Made by a program: the position numbers and the translations under genes. Below, piece after piece: positions 35,032-45,222 of a stretch of DNA of 64,000 nucleotides. The notes beneath the pieces are model-generated. The model was given only the letters and a program-made list of their open reading frames with translations. It was not told the origin of the DNA and did not search any database. Every line of letters starts with the position of its first letter. The first letter of the stretch is position 1. Origin of the DNA: Zygaena filipendulae (Eukaryota; Arthropoda; Insecta; Lepidoptera; Zygaenidae); assembly GCA_907165275.2 (NCBI GenBank), contig OU015666.1:1394001-1458000 (forward strand), given 5' to 3'.

Positions 35032-38000
35032 ATGTTCACCGATTACTCGAAGACGGTTGGACCGATTTGGAAAATTCTTTTTTTGTTTGAAAGGGTTTGC
35101 TCCCAATTAGGTCCCATTGCCACCAAGTCGAGATCTGATGATGGGATCTTGGAGAAATCGAGGGAACTCTTCAAAAATTATAGGCACACCTATAGCGATT
35201 TGGGTATTTTTTATAGTAAATCGTTCATTTGCTGATGAAAAGCAAAATTTGAAGAAGTGGAACTGATGATGAAGACCACGGATGGTCATCAGAACTACTC
35301 AACAATAATACGTATTTCACGTGTTCCGATTGGAGCGATTTCAAAAATTGTTTTTTTGTTTGAAAGGGGATACTCCCAAATCGATTCCATTGTCACCAAA
35401 TTGAGATCTGATGATGGGATCTTGGAGTAATCGAGGGAACTCTTCAAAAATTATAGGTACACCTATAGCGATTTTTGTATTTTTTATAGTAAATTGTTTA
35501 TTTGCTTTCGGAAAGCAAAATTTGAAGAAGTGGAACTGATGATGAAGACCACAGATGGTCATCGGAACTACTCAATAATAGGTATTTCACGGGTTCTGAA
35601 TCGTTAACCTTAATATGGTTTCTAAACAATTTATGCCCGTCACAATGTATATGGCGAAGTGGAACTGATGGTGAAGCACTAGGAGAACTCCTTAACAATT
35701 AACGTCCCTGCGTCGGGAAAAGTAATATTTTTTAAAAGGTGATGAGCAGTTGACATTAGGCTATTGTAACTTAGAGAAATTACCAACTAAGTCACTTAAA
35801 AGCGAAAAATAAACAAAAAATTTTAACAAAAAAATTAAAACCGACTTCCAAAAACACAAAACTGAAAAGCTAAAAATAAAATGCTAAAATTAACAAAATA
35901 CCGATTTAATCCAAAAGACAAAAACACACGTAATATTATTATTGGTTTGTGCTACCACTGATCGGTATGAAGTCGGTGACAAGCCAAATATGGAGGGGGT
36001 AGATGGGCTAAGTTGACTCCCGCCACCAGCTCTTCGTGAGCAGGACAACCCAAGTGGGCAAACACCAGCGGGCTTGTCACCGAATTCAAACCGATCAGTG
36101 GTAGCACAAACCAATAATAATATTACGTGTGTTTTTGTCTTTTGGATTAAATCGGTATTTTGTTAATTTTAGCATTTTATTTTTAGCTTTTCAGTTTTGT
36201 GTTTTTGGAAGTCGGTTTTAATTTTTTTGTTAAAAATTTTTGTTTATTTTTTTATTATGTACCTACTTAATCGTCTATTGAAAGGTGAACCCTTGGCCTA
36301 GTTACCTAATTAAAAACGCAAAATAGGGATTTCGAAACGTTTTTTAGTTTTTACCTAAACATGGTGAGTATTTGCATGAATACAATATAAATTATTTTGT
36401 TTTTTTTTTGCTGACGGCAAACCGAGTAATTTAACGCCAGCACTTTAGCTGACAGCATTATAGGTATTGTGAACTTTATTTCAATTTATAAACTTTTGTG
36501 GTAAGTTTCGTATTACTTTTATAGTATTGTTGTAATAAATTATTGTTGGGTGTATGTAGTTAGGAAACCCGTTGTTTTATCTTCTTGTATTTTAATAATA
36601 TCTTAGCAATTGGCTACTTGACTACATTTTTTTTAGTCCGTCGTTGTGTAGATTAATAAAAAATATTGGACACGTTTTCTTTTTTTCTTTTTTACGTAAT
36701 CAAAGAATAACGGCGATACATTGAGTTGAAATTTCGCGTGATGTCACAATATACAGAAAAATGACGTCACAAGTCCCCCATCCTCAGAAGAAATTCTTCT
36801 GAGCCCCCACCCTAAACTTTAATGCGCTTTATCTATGTTTATTTTTATTAACTTAAAAAAGCAAAAAATACGTGTCTATTATTTTTTTATTTTCCAACTG
36901 ACGGACTAATTAAAATTTTGATTTTCATACCTTGAAAACACCCAATTACTACAGAGCATTAAAACAACTACGCCGGTTTCTTGTCGTCGTCGTCTAACGC
37001 AAACGTCCAAACGACACCGACACGACACGTGTGTGACACGGTCGTATTCAACAGCTTAATTTAAACGCAGTTGTCTCGAATAATCACGTAATCACGTTGC
37101 GCTATCTAAAAGCCTAGTATAGCTTGTCTAAACTAAAATGACGCGCCCCTCCATCGGGTATACGCACACGCACAACCGTTAAAATATCGATACGACACAT
37201 ATATCACGCGCAATACTGTCGCCGCATTCACACTATTAAAGAGATATTATCAATACATGATCTCGCACATCTGAAACTGCTAATTAAATAGCGGGGCGCG
37301 TCATTTTAGTTTAGACAAGCTATACTTACATCTAAAACGGCTAATTAAGTAGTGGGGCGCGTCATTTTAGTTAGACAAGCTATACTTACCTAAAAGTAAA
37401 AGTGTATTACCCCGCAATCCGCATTATGTCGTCCGCCGATATCGACACGACAACATGTCGATGCGATCATAGACAAGACGCAGTGTGAAAGCGTTTAGTA
37501 TTGAGTTATGAAATTAACAGCCCGACGATATCGTGTATTTATCGTTATCGTCCAATGTGAAAACGCCCATTAGCGGGTGAACGTTGTATTGTCAACTAAT
37601 TTTATAAACCGACACGTGTGTATTATAAAGAAGAATAGTGGCATAGTGGAAAACTTTACTCACATACCTACTACTGACAATAAATGATTCGACACGAGTA
37701 ACTATGGTCATATTCCCGTCTTTTCTTACCGTTGTCCCCTTATAGAAATGAGATACGATTGACGGGTCACAACGACTATACAATATTTCACTTAAAGCCA
37801 CCACACACAGAAGCCGGAAGCGAAGCGAACGCGAAGGCGTGCATTCTGTATCGTTTAAGTTTGTATGAAGCACTACACACTCGACGCTCCGGATCGTGTG
37901 TGTAGTTCTTCATACAAGCTTAAACGATACAAAATGCACGCCTTCGCCTCCGGCTTCTGTGTGTGACGCACTTTAGCGTTGTCCCCTTTGAATCTGCAAC

Positions 38001-40626
38001 GTTGCGAGTGTTTTCAGCGCGCGACCGCTTCCACTCGACGACGTCGTCGGACGACAACGACAGCGGCACCGATGGCGAAGTGGAGATGCGCACGCCGGCG
38101 CGCGGCACCATACACATCCGGCAGGCGACGCCGCAGAGCCTGCCCACGTCCATACGCAAGCGGCGCGGCAACCTGCCCAAGCACTCGGTGAAGATACTGC
38201 AGCGGTGGCTGTACGAGCACCGGTACAACGCGTACCCGAGCGACGCGGAGAAGCTGACGCTCAGCCAGGAGGCGAACCTCACCGTGCTGCAGGTGAGCGG
38301 GTTGTCATCTACGACCCCCTTTCCTCCGTTAAACCCTACTGACGGCGATCTGGGTTTTTTTTGAACATATTGATCCAATGAGGGATTTATTGGGATTTTT
38401 TATAATGCCCTGTAGGAATAGCTAAAGATTAGAAATAAAGACATAAATTATCCCACGTCTAAAAAAAAAGAATTTTAAAAATGCTCTATTTAATATTTAA
38501 ATTTATAGTTTTAAGAACCTGCTGACGATTACAAGTGATTGTAACCAATCCTAAGTAATAAAGAGCTTTTGAATTTTGATTTTTTTGAATTTCTATAAGA
38601 GTTTAGAACATTTTAAAAAGTTTTTTATTATTATTATTTGTAGAAATACACATTAACGTTTAAAACTGAAAATGAAAGCACCAATCAGCTTGGTTATTTT
38701 TTTCTCTACTAATGTTATTGTGCAAAAATTTTACACAACAGCTTATCACCGTTTGAGTTTACGCAAGCACCGGGCCTTTATTTGTAAATTTTTTATTTCT
38801 TCTGGGGCAATAAACTATATTATTTGAATTTGATGGGCACATCTGTACTAATGGAACGTTCAATTGCTACGAGAACCCGTCACCACCGTACCCAACGTTC
38901 TCGTGACCACCGGCAGGTGTGCAACTGGTTCATAAACGCGCGCCGCCGCATCCTGCCGGAGATGATCCGGCGCGAGGGCCACGACCCGCTCAACTACACC
39001 ATCTCGCGGCGCGGCCGCAAGCAGCCGGCGGCCGGCGCGGGCGCCGCCGGCGACGCGCACGCGGTCGTCGTCGCCGAGTGGGACGCCGCCGACATGGAGG
39101 TAGCACCTATATCCGACTAATATTATAAATGTGAAAGTGTGGATGTTTGGATGCTTGTTACTAAATGACGCAAAAACGGCTGAACGGATTTGGATGAAAT
39201 TTGGCATGCACGTTGTCAGGGGTACAGAGAAGGACATAAGGTACTTTTCACCCGGAATTCCCGCGGGAACTCCGAAATTACCGCGGGGGCACAGCTAGTT
39301 ATCTTCTATCTATATAAAACCCTTTGTCCTGAATGACTGATAGATCAACGCACAGCCTAAGCCGCTGATCGTAGAGACCTGAAACTTGGAGGGTGTGTTC
39401 TTTGTATGACGTAGGTATCCGATAAGTAAGGATTTTTGAAAATTCAACCCCAAAGGGAATGAAAAGGGGTTGAAAAGTTTGTATGGAACAATTCCGCGGG
39501 AACTTCGAAATTATCGCGGGTGAAACCGCGCGGGACAGCTAGTTCCTGCTATAATATTACTAGCTGTTCTCCGCCGTTCCACCCGCGTTAGTTTCGGAAA
39601 TCCCGCGGGTATTCCGAGACAAAAGTCTGCACCTACCCTTGACAACGTGTAATAATAATAAAATATAATGTAGTTTCTTCCGCGTTAGTTTCGGAGTTCC
39701 CGTGGGAATAATAGTACCTAAGGATCCTTACGAATATTATAAATGAGAGCTTCACAATGTTTATAATAGTAAGGCCTCTGTATTCTTTGATTGTGTGCGT
39801 CAGAACGAGGCGGAGCCCGGCGTGGAGCAGGAGGGGCTGCTGGTGTACCGCAGCGACGGGGACGCGGACGAGCTCGGCGAGGGCGAGGAGGGCTACTCGT
39901 CCAGCGCCGTCAGCGAGGAGGAGGTCAAGTACGACCCCTCCGTGTGGCAGTCCGTCATCCGCTACGGGCCCGAGGACCGCGATCCCAGGGGGTGAGCGCA
40001 CACAGACACACATAGACGACATACGCTTTAGGTATAGACACCACACACACGCGCGCGCACACATTGGTATATACACACGCACATACACTTATACGCGTAT
40101 TACGCATAAACAACAAATCATGGTCGAAGACGTATATTTTTATGCAAAACTAGCTAATCTGATAAACGCTGTCCTGTTCAATTTTATCCAAAAAACCCCT
40201 TTGAAATTTTACGAAAGAATAGCTTAATTTTTCACCGATGAATGTTTGTATTTGCACTGGTGGGCTAGCTCTGGCGGTTAGTGACCGTAACGAGTAACGG
40301 CTAGATGCCGCGGATTCGAATCCCGCATCGGGGCAAAGATTCGCAACATGGGCATTAGAATTCACACATATTTATGCTCACCCTGACAGCTGACTCTGGG
40401 TGTTCCCATACAAGGGAAGCTGAGTGTGTAATTTGACGTTAATTTTATTTTAATCGGCCCACTTAAATGACAGTGTTGTTGTGTTTGTCCGTCAGCGCGT
40501 CGGGGCTCGTGTCGGTGGCGACGCTGGAGGAGGCGGAGGCGGGCGCGGGCGGCAGCGGCGCGGGCCGCGCGGGCGGCGGCGCCTGGCACGGCCAGCGCAA
40601 GCGGCAGCAGGTGGGGCACACACACA

Positions 40627-40683
<57 letters not shown>

Positions 40684-43600
40684 CTATATATATAAAATGC
40701 TTTGTCCTGAATGATTGATGGATCAACGCACAGCCAATCGCTAATCGTAGAGACCTGGGCCATTATTCACTATGACCATAACACGCTGCGCTAAGATAAG
40801 ACGCCGCAAAAACTGTCTTTCCCTCGTAATCAATTAAGTTTTACTGCAAAAAAATACATTCACAACGTTTCTTATAGTATAAAGAATAATAATTTCTAAT
40901 ATGTCCATTATATTGGATATATACCCACGCGCAAACACACATTTATCCTTACTCCAACATGCTAAGCTTTATAAATGCGAAAGTGTGTTTGTTTGTTACA
41001 CTTTTATCTCATGACGGCTCATACACGGAAATAGGGTACTTTTTATCCCAGAATTCCCGCGGGAATTTTTTAATGCTGAAAAATAGCTTACGCTCGGCTG
41101 AAATGGGTGTGATCAATCTCGTGTATCACGATATTCTTGTGGACTAAAGACTTTCGGTGTTAAGCCCCGCTGTATTACTATTGTAGTACACCGTAGAGCG
41201 ACAGGTTTCGAGTGCGACAGTCAAGTTGATATTGTGTCGCTTCTTTATCTAGTAACTAGCTGGGCCCCGTGATATCGCCTCTTTGCAATGACAACGTGAT
41301 ATTTCAAAAACCGCAATTTTACAGGAAGACACTTTTTAACTCTAAAATCTTCATAAAATTTAAAATATCCATATTTTTACTGTCGAATTATGATTAATTT
41401 GTTGTGTTAACTAATGAGCTATCCAAAAATAGGCAAAAAAGCACCGTTTAATAGGTTATCAGCATATATTTCGCCTTTAGATAAAAAAAAGGACCAAATG
41501 TCGCGTTGTTTATGAAATTATATGAAATAATACCTGTAACATGTTGACTTATCACATTGAAGATGTTAATTTGTGTATGTGTGTAATGAGACAGGTTGAA
41601 TATAATACATTGTTAAAATAAAAATAATGTTATTTTCATGAATAACATTTTACAAAAAAATCTTTATTTATACCATCTATATCACACAAAGGTATTACTT
41701 AGTAAAAGACTTAAAAAGTTATCAACAAGAGATCAATATAATCAAGTACTTCTATTCAATAATTATCATACCTATTTAAATTGTAACTTAAAATGACCCT
41801 TAAATAGCCTGGGAGAGATCGCTTTATAGTGATAAGGCCGTCCTTTAGAGCCACTTAATACTTTCTGTTTTTAAATTTTTAGTCATTGTACTAATTGTGG
41901 TGCTCAATAAAGTGTTTTTCATTCATTCACTCATTCTAGTCTTTACACCGCACCGGACATAGTCAAAAAGAAATCATTATTATTCTGAGCAGCTGCAATA
42001 TTTCCATCCGAATCTACCTTCACGTATTGTTGTTTTGGGGTAACTATATCTAAACTGTTCGCAATAAATGTCCATTATTTTTCTATCTCACCTAGGCTCC
42101 AGTACCTATTCATTCAAAAGCTGTTTGCTTCTCTGAAAACTAAGATCTACATTCGAATTTCCAATTATCTTTGCAGAGGCTTCAATTTACGATCTGGTAC
42201 ATTTTTTTTTGTTTTAGGAGACTGTTATGACTTGTCACTATTTCTTTGTCGTTTTGCAATATTTGCCTTCTCACTCGGTTAATTTGTTCGTCTTTTTTAC
42301 CACTTTTAACTGGACTACAATCAGGAATTGTCGGAACCGCTGGATTACTATTCCCGCTTTCAATAGCACACAATTCTCTGTCCATAGGTAAGGTTGAATT
42401 AGGACAGTGGGATTGTTGAGTACCATTTCATCGTCGTTTCTAGTCATAACTTCACTACTCTCGATAAATTGTGGTTTCCCGTATTTACCGAAGCCACACT
42501 AGTTGTTACAAAACCATGTGCAGCGGTTGCAGGATAGTGATATAAGCTCGACCGCCACCAAAGGGAAAGCTTGGTGTTATACCCGGGGAACTGTGGCTCC
42601 GACTGTAGATCGTCGGAGGTCGTATGTATGCAGCGCAGTGTGAAAACGTCGTTAACGCGATTCAGGGCTTCCATGTAGCCAGTACTCGTCGCTTTATTGT
42701 AGTTCGTGACTTGTGGCGTAGAGGTCTGATATTTTGAAGCTCAATAATACACAAAACAGATATTGAAGATGACTATAATTTGTATTTGTATACCTATGCA
42801 TTAACTAGTCGATACTACTATCGTTGTTCAACAAAATTTTCTATTTGAGTTTTTTTGCCTTGTCCAGTTCGGTGATTTAGGTATCTACAATAAGTAACCA
42901 AACATAAATAATTTATTTATCAGACAACATCACAGTCATTGATCAGATCACAATATTCAGTATGACCAACAATATTTCATGCCCATAACGCGCTTCCCAA
43001 TGTTTTTTTGAAGTCAAGCTTTTTTGAGAATGACCGAGAGAAAATTTTTGTGTCGTGTTGTCTAAAGTGGGAATCGAATCCACGACCCCTGGCGCAGTAA
43101 GTATGATTAGTACTACTGCGCTTTGGAGTCGGTTGAAACGTCTTCGTACACAGATTACTTCTGTTGCCTGTCAATAATTGAATTCGTTTTCTAGGCCGCA
43201 AATTCATCTGAAAAAACAACTCGTGTAGTGATTTTATTTTAGCCAGTATAATGTAACATCTTGGCATATTTAACATTCAGAAGGAAAGGATTTCATAAAA
43301 AAGGGGTTATAAGGAAATGACCAGAAGTATTTTTTTGAATTGTAAAATCATTCATCAACAACATCGTTATATTATAAGATATCACAAAGAAAAAAACTTA
43401 CCTTTTCTTCAATAACGTGACAAAACTATTTATCTTTCTTTGCATACACACAATTTTACAATAGTAACGAGTCAAATACTTATATCACACTGTTTTTCTG
43501 AAATAAATTAACAACAAAAATTACATATTTACAATAAAAACGTGATATCATCGTTATGTCATGTTTTTTGTGCAAACCGATAGCACCTCACCCTCTGCGC

Positions 43601-44558
43601 ATACGGGACCAAATGATTTACCGCGTTTTCTAAGTGAAGCGCTTCACCGAAAGACACCACGTGATAACGTGATTTGACAGGGTTTTGTTGTCTCTTTCGC
43701 TCATTACTCAGCAGCCATTGGCTTAAAAAATACCACGTTTTTGGAGAAAATAGAACTTGAAATGGCGGTTTTGAATTTCAAATAAAAATATTTTCGATTT
43801 TTGTGATATGTCACGTTGTCATCGCAAAGAGGCGATATCAGCCGCGTAATTTCGGAGATCCCGCGGGAATTCCGGAATAAAAAGTACCCTTCTTGGTTTA
43901 GCCGTTGAGCCGTTTACCGCCGCACTCAGAGTCGACTTTAATGATTACTTAGTTAAGTATAGATTTTTAAAACAAAACTGCCGCAATCAGACAAGTTTAA
44001 TAAATCAATGTTAATTGGCATTTAACTAATTAAGTTACATCTCAATAAATGGCAATTAACATTAATTTACTGAACGTCTCTGATTGTGGCAGTTTTGTTT
44101 TAAAATTTATACTTAACTAAGTAATCATTAAAGGCTACTCTGAGTGCGGCAGTTAGTTAAGTATAGATTTTTAAAATAAAACTGCCGCAATCAGACAAGT
44201 TTAATAAATCAATGTTAATTGGCATTTAACTAATTAAGTTACATCTCATTAAACGCCAACTAACATTAATTTACTGAACGTCTCTGATTGCGGCAGTTTT
44301 GTTTTAAAAATCTATACTTAACTAAGTAATCATTAAAGTCGACTCTGAGTGCGGCCGTTAGTGTAACAAACAAACTTACTTTACGGTGTTCTTGTGTGGG
44401 CGACGTTGTACTAATCGTTGTACTAATGCGGTGCGCAGACGGCGGTGGTGGTGAGCCCGGAGGGCGAGCGCGACAAGTTCAAGTGCTTGTACCTGCTGGT
44501 GGAGACGGCGGTGGCGGTGCGGCAGCGCGAGAAGGAGCAGGACGAGGTCGTCGTCTAG
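30574..44558 (+). CDS. TGIF-type TALE homeobox transcription factor (achintya/vismay homologue), six coding exons
   Basis: Exons: 30574-30619, 38018-38292, 38917-39099, 39804-39991, 40496-40610 and 44439-44558; phases join and the product is 308 aa. Exon 2 gives an acidic stretch ([20 protein letters not shown]) and homeodomain helices 1-2 ([20 protein letters not shown]) with the three-residue TALE insertion at AYP. The intron falls in the homeodomain before [28 protein letters not shown] follows, as in Drosophila achi/vis. Exons 4 and 5 are acidic, then Gly/Ala-rich. Exon 6 ends with [20 protein letters not shown], a conserved TGIF/achi C-terminal segment. These are nuclear DNA-binding repressors or activators; achi/vis act in spermatogenesis (family knowledge). 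The coding exons are far more GC-rich than the introns. Only the use of exon 1 is uncertain. Confidence 0.9.
30685..30845 (-). mobile_element. Lep1-like Helitron, minus, 3' end worn
   Basis: Reverse of TCCCTACTAATATTAAAAAT at the right; TTCACCCGCGTTAATTTCGG near the left. The terminal CTAG is not kept. Lies in intron 1 of the TGIF-type gene. Confidence 0.6.
31410..31608 (-). mobile_element. Lep1-like Helitron, minus
   Basis: CTAGCTGATCCCTGCGGTTT at the left (reverse of the 3' end), GGAATTCTCGTGGGATCTCC-type core on minus, and an AT-rich 5' end near 31605. Confidence 0.6.
31703..32090 (-). mobile_element. MITE family A copy interrupted by a SINE/LINE tail
   Basis: Family A sequence (GGCTTGTCAACCAAA to ACTAAATAGAATTTTGATT) is broken at 31937-32022 by the inverted tail TTATGTCATAGGGGGCAAAC ... 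GTAAGTGATTACCGCCGCCC, the same tail as the SINE at 16183-16535. Confidence 0.6.
32404..32998 (+). mobile_element. Helitron-like element, 595 bp, with nested insert
   Basis: Starts TCTTCTTTATAAATAAAAAT and ends GGGTAATTCG..., AACTCACGCGAGTGAAACCG, CGGGGCACAG, CTAG|T. The middle (about 32530-32945) is bounded by CGCTCGAATA and ATTCGAGCG, suggesting a second element inserted inside. Confidence 0.55.
33329..34899 (+). mobile_element. Tc1/mariner transposon, 1,571 bp, TA-flanked
   Basis: Terminal inverted repeats of ~117 bp (33329-33445 and 34783-34899) start CACTCGAGAGCAATGAATCC and differ at only about five positions. TA dinucleotides flank both ends (33327-33328, 34900-34901), the target duplication of the superfamily. 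Encodes one transposase reading frame with two stops (33632-34651). Inserted in intron 1 of the TGIF-type gene. Confidence 0.92.
33632..34651 (+). pseudogene. Tc1-type DDE transposase, two in-frame TGA stops
   Basis: From the ATG at 33632 ([15 protein letters not shown]) the frame is intact to 34651 except for TGA after TVQRVL and TGA after RTRCTTA, both in the N-terminal DNA-binding region. Family members have Arg or similar there, so CGA-to-TGA changes are likely. The catalytic part is open: MFSDESKF (first Asp), MHDNARPH (second Asp) and [13 protein letters not shown] (Glu), the DD34E arrangement. Full length would be 339 codons plus stop. Dead as an autonomous gene unless the stops are read through; a shorter product could start at the Met near 33833 or 33845. 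Confidence 0.9.
34945..35700 (+). repeat. Lepidopteran GACTTCCAAAAAGGAGGAGG repeat with two tandem ~290-bp units
   Basis: Opens with CAGACTTCCAAAAAGGAGGA, a ~40-base poly-T, then GATTACTCGAAGACGG. Two diverged tandem copies follow (first ~35070-35320, second ~35340-35600), each with GATCTGATGATGGGATCTTG and GAAGTGGAACTGATGATGAA. Untranslated repeat, probably a retroelement 3' region. Confidence 0.65.
35838..36222. mobile_element. Foldback MITE, copy 2 (loop inverted relative to copy 1)
   Basis: Arms (AAACCGACTTCCAAAAACAC ... and its reverse) match 15092-15465. The ~90-bp centre (GGAGGGGGTAGATGGGCTAA) is the reverse complement of that in copy 1. Confidence 0.75.
36611..36935 (-). mobile_element. 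MITE family A copy
   Basis: GTCCGTCGTTGTGTAGATTA at left; GTGATGTCAC in the centre; AACTGACGGACTAATTA at right. A small duplication around TCAGAAGAAATTCTTCTGAG lies at ~36783. Confidence 0.65.
37116..37385. mobile_element. MITE family D (TIR ~34 bp) with duplicated right end
   Basis: Left end AGTATAGCTTGTCTAAACTA; right end is its inverse at ~37292-37325 (GGGGCGCGTCATTTTAG...). The last ~60 bp is repeated in tandem to 37385. Confidence 0.65.
37793..37975. mobile_element. Foldback MITE family E, 42 bp before the homeobox exon
   Basis: TAAAGCCACCACACACAGAA at left pairs with TTCTGTGTGTGACGCACTTT at right; arms of ~85 bp include GAAGGCGTGCATT and GTATCGTTTAAG. Its right end lies 42 bases from the splice acceptor at 38017. 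Confidence 0.75.
38745..38832 (+). repeat. Retroelement 3' tail
   Basis: TTCTGGGGCAATAAACTATA then ATTTGAATTTGAT, matching the tail at 27500-27668. In intron 2 of the TGIF-type gene. Confidence 0.5.
39112..39298 (+). mobile_element. Lep1-like Helitron in TGIF intron
   Basis: TCCGACTAATATTATAAATG start, AAATTACCGCGGGGGCACAG then CTAG|T end. Starts 12 bases after the exon 3 donor. Confidence 0.75.
39302..39542 (+). mobile_element. Second Helitron, head-to-tail
   Basis: TCTTCTATCTATATAAAACC start, ATCAACGCACAGCC, end GGTGAAACCGCGCGGGACAG then CTAG|T. The first 60 bases recur after the CA repeat at 40682-40757. Confidence 0.7.
39560..39760 (-). mobile_element. Third Helitron (minus) and a fourth 5' fragment
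   Basis: CTAGCTGTTCTCCGCCGTTC at left is a reversed 3' end. At ~39665-39710 a second reversed core (TTAGTTTCGGAGTTCCCGTG) follows, then a forward 5' piece ACGAATATTATAAATGAGAG near 39729. Confidence 0.55.
40240..40345 (+). mobile_element. tRNA-derived SINE head
   Basis: A box GGGCTAGCTCTGGCGGTTAG and B box GGATTCGAATCCCGC. In a TGIF intron. Confidence 0.6.
40618..40682 (+). repeat. CA microsatellite
   Basis: About 30 CA units, one CCC interruption near the start. Begins 8 bases after the exon 5 donor of the TGIF-type gene. Long reading frames over it on both strands are spurious. Confidence 0.95.
42548..42727 (-). repeat. Family F repeat, copy 2 (inverted relative to 2911-3140)
   Basis: GCTCGACCGCCACCAAAGGG at left; TTGTGGCGTAGAGGTC at right. 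Confidence 0.65.
43060..43140 (-). mobile_element. tRNA-like SINE fragment
   Basis: Minus strand: B box GGATTCGATTCCCAC preceded by CTTACTGCGCCAGGGG. Nested in the 2.57-kb TIR element. Confidence 0.5.
43914..44364. mobile_element. Palindromic MITE family C, tandem double copy
   Basis: GCCGCACTCAGAGTCGACTT at left and AAGTCGACTCTGAGTGCGGC at right. The interior holds two palindromic units with the core CTGCCGCAATCAGACAAG ... TCTGATTG(T/C)GGCAG, joined at ~44155. Partial copies at 50432-50545 and 51506-51668. Confidence 0.75.
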
Positions 44559-44571
44559 CGCCCGCGTCGCT

Positions 44572-45122
44572 GTGAGTGGGAGGGAGACGGAGACAATGGG
44601 GATGTTGACTGCTTTTGAAAATCAACATTCTAATTAGTGCGTCAGTTAGAAAATAATAAACAATAGACACGTGTTTTTTGTTTTGCTTTTTCAAATAAAT
44701 TAAAATATACAGGGATTAAGCGCATTAAAGTTTAGGGTGAGGGGGTCGTGCTCGTGACGTCACTAACCGGTAAAATCGCCATATAAACTCCGGATAGTGA
44801 CGTCACGCGAAATTTCAACTCAATGTATCGCCGTTATTTTTTGATTACGTAAAAAATTAAAAAATACTTGTCCAACATTTTTTATTATTCTACAACACGG
44901 GCTAAAAAAAATAGTCAACATGCCCATTCATTTTTATACCATATCGCTGCTTTTCATTAGTAAGGGAGTGTCCATTAAATGTTTCTTAGGAACGGGTCAG
45001 ACATAAAAATATTCTTTGTATTAAAAAGTATCAGACTATGTCCACTACACCGTTAATTCATTAACCATGAGTGATTTTCTCACTTTAGAATATAATAGAC
45101 TATTATTATTATTATTTTTCAG
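44572..45122 (+). other. Probable 3' UTR intron of the TGIF-type gene
   Basis: GTGAGT donor 13 bases after the stop codon, TTATTTTTCAG acceptor at 45122. It contains the MITE at 44598-44925. Read by eye. Confidence 0.4.
44598..44925 (+). mobile_element. MITE family A, complete copy
   Basis: GGGATGTTGACTGCTTTTGA at left, ATAGTCAACATGCCC at right; 328 bp; 40 bases after the TGIF stop codon. Confidence 0.75.
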
Positions 45123-45222
45123 AGATTCTACATTACAATATAACAAACACCTTTACTGGATATGGAAGGAAACGTTCCAGCAGTTGGGAATTGTGTTCCG
45201 GCTATGACGGTACTGAGCGATG

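Larger units (their letters stand above)
41270..43840. mobile_element. 2,571-bp DNA transposon with ~45-bp TIRs, non-autonomous
   Basis: Left end TGATATCGCCTCTTTGCAAT and right end, reversed, TGATATCGCCTCTTTGCGAT; similarity continues for ~45 bases. Inside: a retroelement tail (41806-41935), a minus-strand 67-codon frame (42385-42182, [15 protein letters not shown]) of unknown origin, family F (42548-42727) and a SINE (43060-43140). No transposase was recognised, so the superfamily is open. Confidence 0.75.
41256..44385 (-). mobile_element. Helitron (minus) carrying two nested elements
   Basis: CTAGCTGGGCCCCG at 41256 (reverse 3' end), GTAATTTCGGAGATCCCGCG at ~43846, GCCGTTGAGCCGTTT at ~43902 and GTAACAAACAAACTTAC at ~44362 are successive parts of one Helitron. 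The gaps are filled by the 2.57-kb TIR element and by MITE C. Confidence 0.65.

Noticed and set aside
38824..39120. A 98-aa protein starting at ATG 38824
   Set aside because: The part before 38917 is intron; exon 3 starts at the GGCAG acceptor and joins in phase to the homeodomain.
40463..40763. Cys/Val-rich and His/Thr-rich frames near 40.6 kb
   Set aside because: They translate the CA/GT microsatellite; the true coding part is TGIF exon 5.
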